DNA of 24,425 nt, from positions 1 to 24,425 of IMG/VR virus record IMGVR_UViG_3300030746_000043. One strand, 5' to 3'. The notes beneath the pieces are model-generated. The model had not been told where the DNA came from and made no database searches. It was given only the letters and a program-made list of their open reading frames with translations. Both the position numbers and the translations under genes were made by a program. Each line of letters starts with the position of its first letter. The stretch's first letter is position 1. The stretch is from a virus. Positions 17,567 to 22,819 of the stretch are shown piece after piece.

Positions 17567-18106
17567 ATGGCAACTAACAATAGTTTTAATCGAATAGCTG
17601 TCAGTGACGGACTCTATAGTCCTGCATCAACAGTAGGAACAGGAAATCCAAATGGAGCGGTAGCAGGGACAAAAGGCGATTTCTTTTTTGATACGTCAGG
17701 AGCCATCGGATATACATGTACTACTACAGGTAATACCACGGGTGCCGTATGGACTGCTGATGCGTCTGCGACTTCTTCTTTTACTTGGCAAAATACAACT
17801 ACTACTACTCAAGCAATGGCCGTCCAGAATGGATATATTTCAAATAATGCAGCCCTGACTACTTTTACTTTACCTACAACTGGTGCAATAGGACAGCGAG
17901 TAGCAGTTGAAGGGGCTGGAGCCGGTGGCTGGACAATTGTTTATGGCACCGGACAATTAATTCATTTTGGTACTATAACCACTACTACGACTACCGGCAG
18001 TCTGTCTTCAACTAATCAATATGATGGTTGTGAATTAATATGTATTGTTGCGAACACTACCTGGAAAGTGAAAGCTGCTCCAAATGGAAATCTCACTTAC
18101 GTATAA
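17567..18106 (+). CDS. Fibre-region protein with duplicated C-terminal domain, copy 2
   Basis: A 179-residue protein starting 15 bases after its paralogue, with AAGGGAG upstream. Residues 1-70 are a separate N-terminal part rich in Gly, Thr and Ala (SPASTVGTGNPNGAVAG, GDFFFDTSGAIGYTC), different from copy 1 and resembling strand-turn linkers of fibres. Residues about 77-179 repeat the shared domain: TTQAMAVQNGYISNN, FTLPTTGAIGQRVAV, GGWTIVYGTGQLIHFG and WKVKAAPNGNLTYV. The N-terminus MATNN is shared with the next gene. Tandem duplication followed by exchange of the N-terminal half is the simplest explanation. Confidence 0.6.
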   Translation: MATNNSFNRIAVSDGLYSPASTVGTGNPNGAVAGTKGDFFFDTSGAIGYTCTTTGNTTGAVWTADASATSSFTWQNTTTTTQAMAVQNGYISNNAALTTFTLPTTGAIGQRVAVEGAGAGGWTIVYGTGQLIHFGTITTTTTTGSLSSTNQYDGCELICIVANTTWKVKAAPNGNLTYV

Positions 18107-18116
18107 GGGATAAGTA

Positions 18117-19637
18117 ATGGCAACCAACAATAATATTAATAATAATACTGACCTCCGTTTGAATACAATGGTGGGGATTAATGCTGGTAATACATCTATC
18201 ACCGGAGCCGCCAACGTTGCAGTTGGTTCCAATGCTTTAAATGGACTAACTACTGGCACTAATAATGTGGCCATTGGTTATAATGGGTTAACTTCATTAC
18301 TGACAGGAAGCCAAAATAGTGGAGTAGGATATAACTTTGCGCCCGCACTACTCTCTGGCAGTTCCAATATTTTCTTTGGATGGGGAGCGGGAAGTTCCTA
18401 TACGAATGCCGAAAGTAGCAATATATTAGTGAATAATGCTGGGGTTGTAGGTGAAAATAATACCCTTCGTATCAGTGTTACTGGAACAGGTTCCCAACAG
18501 ATTAGCAGGGCATTTATAGGTGGTATTTATAATGTCGCCCCAAGTGGTACTTATCAGTTTTCTTTGATAGGTAGTAACGATCAGGTTTTTGGAAGTATGA
18601 CAGCCCCATCAGGAGGCACTTATCCATCAGCTACTTTCAGTGGTACTCAGTCGGAAACTGGTTGGACAGTACAAACCCCCACTACTGGATTTTCAATTAC
18701 CTTAAGCGGCTCTGTCCATTGGACACCGTTAAATCCAGCAGGAACACTTGCTAGTGGCACAATTACGATGCCAACTGGGGTTGCTAATTTACGTTGTCTA
18801 GTTTCAACTACTCAAGCTATTACATCACTTACTGTAAATCCAGACGCAGGACATAGTATTTTAGGTGCGCCAAATTACCTCGCGGCTGGTTCATCATTTG
18901 AAATGATTTATGATGCTGCGATAACAACATGGTTGCCCTATGCTAGCGCTGGCAATAGCCCGGGTCGTTTATTGAATATTCAGGCTTTTGAAACCGCAGG
19001 TACTTTCACCTATACGCCGACTCATGGTATGGGTTCCATTGTTTATGATATGAGTGGTGCTGGCGGTGGCTCAGGTGGCGCTGCGGCCACCACAGGCTCT
19101 TGGAATGCTACAGCAGGTGGTGGGGGTGGTAATCGCATTACAGGTAAATTAACCGCCGCACAAGTAGGTACAACCGCTTCATTGATTATAGGAACTGGTG
19201 GAACAGCAGGTGCTGCCGGTAATAATAACGGTGGGAATGGGGGGGCAACTATATTTTCACCTGCCTCGGGTAGTATTGTTGCGAATGGAGGAATGGGTAG
19301 TTTGGGTTCTGCTGTTTATGCAGGTCCCGGGTTTAACTTTCTTCCTCCCGCAGCCGGTGGTGCAGTATCTGGTACTACGTCGGGAACTATTTATTCCAAT
19401 CAAGGTGGTCAATCAGGCGGAATTGCATTGCAAGGTGGTTCGACTGCGGCAGGATATAGTGGATTTGGTGGTAATTCCAATTATGGCGCGGGTGGAGCGC
19501 CACTAGCCGGAGGGGCGGGAGCAGGAAATGCAGCAACAGGTAACGGTTCAGGAGGGGGTGGCTGTGTGGCAATCTCATCTAATGAAGCAGGAGCGCCGGG
19601 TGCTTCCGGTTGGATGTTTATTTATGAATATGAATAA
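18117..19637 (+). CDS. Adhesin-like fibre with 17-residue repeats and glycine-rich tip
   Basis: A 506-residue protein. Residues about 33-92 contain four repeats of exactly 17 residues, beginning NVAVG (33), NVAIG (50), NSGVG (67) and NIFFG (84), with a TTGTN/TGSQ turn. This resembles the head repeats of trimeric YadA-like adhesins. Residues about 140-285 are a beta domain. From about 290 (RLLNIQAFETAGTFTYTPTH) begins a glycine-rich domain with runs such as GAGGGSGG and AGGGGGN, ending in GWMFIYEYE. Comparable glycine-rich tips form distal receptor-binding parts of some phage fibres. It is the last gene of the rightward late block and probably a host-range determinant; binding is inferred. Confidence 0.65.
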   Translation: MATNNNINNNTDLRLNTMVGINAGNTSITGAANVAVGSNALNGLTTGTNNVAIGYNGLTSLLTGSQNSGVGYNFAPALLSGSSNIFFGWGAGSSYTNAESSNILVNNAGVVGENNTLRISVTGTGSQQISRAFIGGIYNVAPSGTYQFSLIGSNDQVFGSMTAPSGGTYPSATFSGTQSETGWTVQTPTTGFSITLSGSVHWTPLNPAGTLASGTITMPTGVANLRCLVSTTQAITSLTVNPDAGHSILGAPNYLAAGSSFEMIYDAAITTWLPYASAGNSPGRLLNIQAFETAGTFTYTPTHGMGSIVYDMSGAGGGSGGAAATTGSWNATAGGGGGNRITGKLTAAQVGTTASLIIGTGGTAGAAGNNNGGNGGATIFSPASGSIVANGGMGSLGSAVYAGPGFNFLPPAAGGAVSGTTSGTIYSNQGGQSGGIALQGGSTAAGYSGFGGNSNYGAGGAPLAGGAGAGNAATGNGSGGGGCVAISSNEAGAPGASGWMFIYEYE

Positions 19638-19663
19638 TCTTAGAATTAAGATTTGAATTTTTT
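19636..19663 (+). terminator. Weak AT-rich terminator after the last late gene
   Basis: AATCTTA (19636-19642) and TAAGATT (19647-19653) form a perfect 7-base stem with loop GAAT, followed by TTTTTT at 19658-19663. The stem is nearly all A-T, so it is weak. It overlaps the stop codon of the adhesin-like gene and lies where two opposing operons meet, which fits a terminator. Confidence 0.4.
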
Positions 19664-19753
19664 ACCGTAAAAATAAATATGATAAATCATTTTTCCTAAT
19701 TCAAATAAAAATATAATCAATCCAGAAAAAAGAAAAGCTAAAAAATATTTCAT
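19646..19753 (-). CDS. Single-pass membrane microprotein (35 aa)
   Basis: A leftward frame starting at 19753 overlaps the upstream gene's stop by four bases (ATGA), a classic coupling arrangement and the main reason to believe it. The 35 residues begin MKYFLAFLFSGLIIFLFELG, one strong membrane helix, followed by a short basic tail ending YGKKFKS. The topology is that of tiny phage inner-membrane proteins. Roles such as lysis helper, superinfection exclusion or an unknown function are equally open. The frame is AT-rich, so a chance hydrophobic frame cannot be excluded. Confidence 0.45.
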   Translation of the reverse strand: MKYFLAFLFSGLIIFLFELGKMIYHIYFYGKKFKS

Positions 19754-19968
19754 TTATGATGCACAGAAATATTTACACCATTAATAGAATTAATATCATC
19801 TTGATGTTCGGACTCATTGATAATATTGAAAGTGACGTGAAGTTTTTTATCTTTGATACAGACGGTGATAGTACCGTCTGAATTCTTGGGAGCTTTCCAA
19901 ATGACAGTGGATTCTCTTAGAATATCCAGCGCAATAATTTCAGTTCTTGGTTGATTAACCCCTGCCAC
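19750..19968 (-). CDS. Unrecognised small protein (72 aa, GTG start)
   Basis: The fifth of six leftward genes. It starts at GTG 19968 with GAGG about 9 bases upstream, overlaps the preceding gene by 14 bases and the following one by four. The 72 residues contain strand-like segments TEIIALDILRESTVIWKAP and GTITVCIKDKKLHVTFNII and end with a polar INGVNISVHHK. I do not recognise it. Its alternating strands would fit a small beta-domain, and both overlaps support real translation. No function can be proposed. Confidence 0.55.
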   Translation of the reverse strand: MAGVNQPRTEIIALDILRESTVIWKAPKNSDGTITVCIKDKKLHVTFNIINESEHQDDINSINGVNISVHHK

Positions 19969-20176
19969 TTCTACCTCGGTCTAAAACTCTATCGGCTTTA
20001 CTATCAATTTTAGCTTTAGTGGAGCTGGAGATTTTACCTTTGTGTTCCATTTCGCTGGCGCGGGCTTTTGCATTAGCAGCATGAGATTTTGAATTAAGCG
20101 GGTACTTTCTCTCCTTCGGCATTCCAAATTCTTTCTTAGGAATTTTATTACGTTCTTTAGAAGTTAATTTACCCAT
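19955..20176 (-). CDS. Small basic phage protein of a recurrent family (73 aa)
   Basis: A 73-residue Lys/Ser/Arg-rich protein beginning MGKLTSKERNKIPKKEFGMP. The pattern of a short basic lead, a Phe-Gly/Ala-Pro motif, then PLNSKSHAANAKARASEM and a helical KISSSTKAKIDSKADRVLD matches a widespread small phage and prophage protein family, usually called hypothetical and often seen near structural genes. I cannot state its role. Its ATG overlaps the preceding stop by one base (TAATG), so it is translationally coupled. The start MGKLT is well supported. Confidence 0.6.
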   Translation of the reverse strand: MGKLTSKERNKIPKKEFGMPKERKYPLNSKSHAANAKARASEMEHKGKISSSTKAKIDSKADRVLDRGRSGRG

Positions 20177-20352
20177 TAGTCATCACTATCCGAATAGCGT
20201 TCCGTTTCAGTTCTTCCATATTTACCAGTCATACAAGCTTTACTTTTTTCAGCACTGATATTACGGTTCTCACGTCCCGGCACGGCTTCATTCGTGCGCT
20301 TGTCGTCAGGAAACCATTTATAACCGTCCATATTAGAACGTTTATCATACAT
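20176..20352 (-). CDS. Unrecognised small hydrophilic protein (58 aa)
   Basis: A leftward frame of 58 codons with a good ribosome binding site, GAGGA about 7 bases upstream of its ATG at 20352, and a stop that overlaps the next ATG. It begins MYDKRSNMDGYKWFPDDKRT and ends GKYGRTETERYSDSDD, very polar with a single Cys near the centre. It fills an otherwise empty 236-base gap between two genes of the same direction, which supports it being real. I do not recognise the family or a motif. Confidence 0.6.
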   Translation of the reverse strand: MYDKRSNMDGYKWFPDDKRTNEAVPGRENRNISAEKSKACMTGKYGRTETERYSDSDD

Positions 20353-20366
20353 AAAATAGTCCTCAT

Positions 20367-20403
20367 AAAAATCCCCGCGCCGCCTTAATGATACAGCGCA
20401 GGG
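20367..20403 (-). terminator. GC-rich terminator within the leftward small-gene cluster
   Basis: On the minus strand CCCTGCGC (20403-20396) pairs with GCGCGGGG (20380-20373) with one mismatch across a loop of about 15 bases, then ATTTTT follows (20372-20367). It lies directly after the 67-residue gene and before the ribosome binding site of the 58-residue gene. It could attenuate the downstream genes. Confidence 0.5.
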
Positions 20404-20412
20404 AAAACTTTT

Positions 20413-20616
20413 TTAATAGCGGTTATTTTTAGGCATATCCGCGCCGGGCTGAGTAGCGCGTTTTGCACCCTTCATTTCAACAGGGAATTTCTTGGTATTG
20501 GCAAGATCAGACATATCGTTATAACCCATATCTCTGTTCATCGAGTCAACATTTTCTGCTTGGATATTATCCTTCAAACTGTAATTTTCGCCTCTTACTT
20601 GTTTGACTTCTGACAT
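20413..20616 (-). CDS. Unrecognised small hydrophilic protein (67 aa)
   Basis: A 67-residue polar protein beginning MSEVKQVRGENYSLKDNIQA and ending MKGAKRATQPGADMPKNNRY. It has a strong ribosome binding site (AAGGAGAAATATT before the ATG) and starts 16 bases after the 193-residue gene, so the two are probably co-transcribed. The middle contains repeated Asp/Asn/Met residues (DSMNRDMGYNDMSDL). No family is recognised and no membrane segment is present. A terminator-like hairpin follows. Confidence 0.55.
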   Translation of the reverse strand: MSEVKQVRGENYSLKDNIQAENVDSMNRDMGYNDMSDLANTKKFPVEMKGAKRATQPGADMPKNNRY

Positions 20617-20632
20617 AATATTTCTCCTTAAA

Positions 20633-21214
20633 TTATTTAGTGCGCCAATTGGTAGGGGAAACGCCTAGAAAAATGGTAGTCGCCGCCGCCGCAACCGCTA
20701 TAGACGCGTTCACGCCAAGAGCATTGATAGTATCGCCCACTGCTGGGAAAACATTAAGGCTATTAGCAGAAGTATTAGTAACAGTAACTGATTGACCGGC
20801 GACATTGGCGGGAAGAATAACTGAATCTCCCGTAGTTACTACAGTGGATACTGTATTAAAGCCGGGGGTTAATGGAGTTGCCCCGGTTTGGCCGCCGCCA
20901 GCTAAAGCAGTTAAGCCGTCATTGATTGATTGCCCCATCGGCTCAAGTGAAGTGAAATCTTGGGATATCTGAAACCAATAATTAACACCACCTAGCGTAT
21001 TACCATCCGCATCTTGTGTACCACCCACATTAATCAACACATTATCGGTTTGTAACCACTGGAACGCGCCATTATTAGCGGCTTCAATATTGGTTTCTTG
21101 TGCAGTGATATATCCGGGTGCAGAGACTTCGCCAATGGTGTCGGGAGAAGTTGCAGTGATTGAAACTATACCGGGGTTTTCGCTCCATGCGCGATTAATC
21201 GAGATTATTGGCAC
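20633..21214 (-). CDS. Virion-like beta-rich protein on the opposite strand (193 aa)
   Basis: The lead gene of the leftward cluster, starting at GTG 21214 with AAGGAG about 10 bases upstream. Residues 1-60 (INRAWSENPGIVSITATSPD, then APGYITAQETNIE) resemble the N-terminal strand domain of small phage structural proteins. Residues about 115-193 carry a common phage beta module: DSVILPANVAGQSVTVTNTS, NSLNVFPAVGDTINALG and a final SPTNWRTK. It contains a Gly/Thr-rich linker in the middle. These features suggest a virion-surface or head decoration protein. Its orientation, opposite to all other virion genes here, is unusual and hints at separate regulation or acquisition as a cassette. Confidence 0.6.
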   Translation of the reverse strand: MPIISINRAWSENPGIVSITATSPDTIGEVSAPGYITAQETNIEAANNGAFQWLQTDNVLINVGGTQDADGNTLGGVNYWFQISQDFTSLEPMGQSINDGLTALAGGGQTGATPLTPGFNTVSTVVTTGDSVILPANVAGQSVTVTNTSANSLNVFPAVGDTINALGVNASIAVAAAATTIFLGVSPTNWRTK

Positions 21215-21258
21215 TTTTTAATACTCCTTAATAAATGCAACAGACAAAAGTTTACCTA

Positions 21259-21280
21259 TTGTATAACACATTTAATACAA
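21259..21280. promoter_or_regulatory. Operator-like dyad in the divergent control region
   Basis: TTGTAT and ATACAA form a perfect 6-base inverted repeat with a 10-base spacer, a centre-to-centre spacing typical of dimeric repressor sites. It lies about 45 bases upstream of the 193-residue leftward gene. A TACAAT-like -10 for that gene lies within it. No matching -35 was found. Confidence 0.35.
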
Positions 21281-21319
21281 GGGGATAGGGGAGAATTTCG
21301 ATTTTAAAGGAAGTGGAAC

Positions 21320-21359
21320 TAGGGTAAATTAGCAATCGCCAGACCATTAATCTACCCTA
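21320..21359. repeat. 12-base inverted repeat before the winged-helix gene
   Basis: TAGGGTAAATTA (21320-21331) and TAATCTACCCTA (21348-21359) match as inverted repeats at 11 of 12 positions around a 16-base loop. The right arm abuts the AAGGAC ribosome binding site of the winged-helix gene. It could be an operator or a translational hairpin. There is no T-run, so it is not an intrinsic terminator. Confidence 0.4.
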
Positions 21360-21374
21360 TAAGGACGTTTCTCA

Positions 21375-21767
21375 GTGAAGAGAATACCAAAAAACCGCCG
21401 CAACTCGCAACAAAAAGAAGGTGCTTTCCTTTTACTCCCTCATAAAATAATAAATCATCCAGAGTTCTTAATCATGAATTGGGCTTCTCAAGCTTTATTA
21501 ATTCATATAGGTAGCTTTCATAATGGAAGCAATAATGGTGATATTTCAATACCACATTCAATAATGAAATTAAGGGGATGGTCAAAAGGTTCATTAGCTG
21601 ATGCTAAAAATGAATTACTAGAATACGACTGGATAAGATTAACCAGACAAGGTGGCAAAACTAAAATACCTTCACTTTATGCTTTAAGTTGGAAACCTAT
21701 AGATGCTGATGTTAAACCATGCAAATTAGATATTAATGTTTCTAGCTATCGCCTTCGCAAGTTATGA
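21375..21767 (+). CDS. Winged-helix DNA-binding protein, candidate replication initiator or regulator
   Basis: A 130-residue protein starting at GTG 21375, with AAGGAC about 8 bases upstream. Residues about 20-110 form a winged-helix domain: FLLLPHKIINHPEF, then WASQALLIHIGSFHNGSNNG, the helix-turn-helix DISIPHSIMKLRGWSKGSLA, and DAKNELLEYDWIRLTRQGGK with the wing. The arrangement recalls small wHTH proteins of plasmids and prophages, including replication-type initiators, where a NG-DI-(S/L)-like turn leads into the first helix. It lies between a divergent control region and four iteron-like repeats that start 39 bases after its stop, so binding those repeats is the obvious hypothesis. Alternatives are an ordinary transcription regulator or a replication accessory protein. 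No enzymatic domain is present. Confidence 0.6.
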   Translation: MKRIPKNRRNSQQKEGAFLLLPHKIINHPEFLIMNWASQALLIHIGSFHNGSNNGDISIPHSIMKLRGWSKGSLADAKNELLEYDWIRLTRQGGKTKIPSLYALSWKPIDADVKPCKLDINVSSYRLRKL

Positions 21768-21771
21768 ATTT

Positions 21772-21801
21772 TTTACATAACCTTTGGTATATATCTATAA
21801 A
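21772..21801 (+). promoter_or_regulatory. Sigma70-like promoter leading into the direct repeats
   Basis: TTTACA (5 of 6) at 21772-21777, an 18-base spacer, and TATAAA (5 of 6) at 21796-21801. It overlaps the space just after the winged-helix gene. The predicted start point near 21808 falls inside the first direct repeat, so a protein bound there would interfere with transcription. This is a by-eye call. Confidence 0.5.
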
Positions 21802-21805
21802 GGGG

Positions 21806-21936
21806 TCTAAATAGCGACCTCAGAAATAATTAAAAAGTCCATAATAGACCTAAATAGCGACCTATTATTACAAAAAAATGATTATTAAAATTACAATAGC
21901 CCTATATAGCGACCTGTCTGTCCTAAATAGCGACCT
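21806..21936 (+). repeat. Four iteron-like direct repeats, CTAWATAGCGACCT
   Basis: Four same-direction copies begin at 21806 (TCTAAATAGCGACCT), 21849 (CCTAAATAGCGACCT), 21901 (CCTATATAGCGACCT) and 21922 (CCTAAATAGCGACCT). Start-to-start distances are 43, 52 and 21 bases, all near 4, 5 and 2 helical turns of 10.5 bases. The second and third copies share a longer match that also repeats an ATAG-CCTA half-motif upstream. The surroundings are very AT-rich, and the 196 bases between the two flanking genes hold no other gene. The uniform orientation and phasing resemble initiator-binding iterons of plasmid and phage origins; an operator array is the main alternative. It is not a CRISPR array: repeats are too short and spacers unequal. 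Confidence 0.75.
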
Positions 21937-21963
21937 GAAAATTTAATTTAAAAGGAAACTTTA

Positions 21964-22164
21964 ATGATCGAAATTGAAGAAAAATATGAATACAAACTTG
22001 ACTACATTATTTTTAATGATGATGAATTACTTATAGAAAAATGTCCCATAGAACATTTTGAATATACGATTAAATGGTTAAAAACTAGAGCTAAAGAATT
22101 ACAAGAATTGCTAATAATAAAAAAATATTTAGATAAAAACTATGAGAAAGAAGAAGATGATTAA
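21964..22164 (+). CDS. Small acidic helical protein after the repeats (66 aa)
   Basis: A 66-residue protein with AAAGGAAA about 8 bases before its ATG, downstream of the repeat array. It is rich in Glu, Lys, Ile and Leu. The first part, MIEIEEKYEYKLDYIIFNDD, is strand-like and the rest is amphipathic helix (EYTIKWLKTRAKELQELLII). It has no DNA-binding motif and no membrane segment. Its promoter would run through the repeats, so it may be an early gene under control of the neighbouring winged-helix protein. No family is recognised. Confidence 0.55.
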   Translation: MIEIEEKYEYKLDYIIFNDDELLIEKCPIEHFEYTIKWLKTRAKELQELLIIKKYLDKNYEKEEDD

Positions 22165-22246
22165 ATGGAACACCCGCATTACTAACCTAGAGGGAAAATA
22201 ACACGGGCAACCATTCTGTCAACATAAGGATATATTCACGGCAAAA

Positions 22247-22819
22247 TTATAGTACACGCTGATAGGCATTGTATAGTTGTTCGTGGAAATCTGGCAGTTT
22301 TTGCAGGCATTGTAAAAGAATTTCACAATCGGCTAAGGCTCTGTGCGCCCCCTCATAATCAACGCCGTAATCTCTGGCAATATCCCGAAGTTTAAGACCT
22401 GAACTATTCCAGTAGAAGTTTGACTTGGTGCAGAGCCATTTTATATGTAAGCTTCTTTCTCTTAAAAATTCATTAGCTTCAATGAATTTCCTATCAAAAG
22501 GGGCATTATGGGCTATTACGATATCAGAATCTGCTAACAATAAATTTATTAAACCTAAAAAAGTTTCTTGTAGAACAGGATTAATTTTTTTGCAGGATTC
22601 AATGTCGATATTATTGATATGCGCTACAGGGTTAAATTCAGCATAAAGCAATCCTGCACCTTTGAATAAAACTGACTGAGTAGGAACGTTATACTGAATG
22701 ACACCAATTTCTAACAACGAATGAAGCCGGGAGTCTAAACCCCCGGTTTCTGTATCCAGTATCAGAATGTTTTCAATTTCACTTTTGCTTTCCGCTAAAG
22801 GCTTTCTTTCGGTGTTCAT
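22247..22819 (-). CDS. DnaQ-like DEDDh 3'-5' exonuclease
   Basis: A 190-residue exonuclease of the DnaQ superfamily with the three exonuclease motifs intact. Motif I is ILDTETGG with Asp22 and Glu24; motif II is IVIAHNAPFDRKF with Asp109; motif III is GAHRALADCE with His159 and Asp164, making it the DEDDh type. The length fits a free-standing domain with no polymerase fused. It starts inside the end of the preceding gene (41-base overlap), but AAGGA about 7 bases upstream of this ATG supports the start. It ends the leftward recombination/replication operon and may proofread, trim ends or repair phage DNA. Confidence 0.9.
   Translation of the reverse strand: MNTERKPLAESKSEIENILILDTETGGLDSRLHSLLEIGVIQYNVPTQSVLFKGAGLLYAEFNPVAHINNIDIESCKKINPVLQETFLGLINLLLADSDIVIAHNAPFDRKFIEANEFLRERSLHIKWLCTKSNFYWNSSGLKLRDIARDYGVDYEGAHRALADCEILLQCLQKLPDFHEQLYNAYQRVL

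Noticed and set aside
21806-21936. CRISPR-like array reading of the direct repeats
   Set aside because: The repeats are 14-15 bases and spacings are unequal, down to 6 bases; there are no cas genes.
22165-22246. Terminator between the converging 66-residue gene and the DnaQ-like gene
   Set aside because: The only complementary segments are CCCG/CGGG with no adjacent T-run; I see no convincing hairpin.
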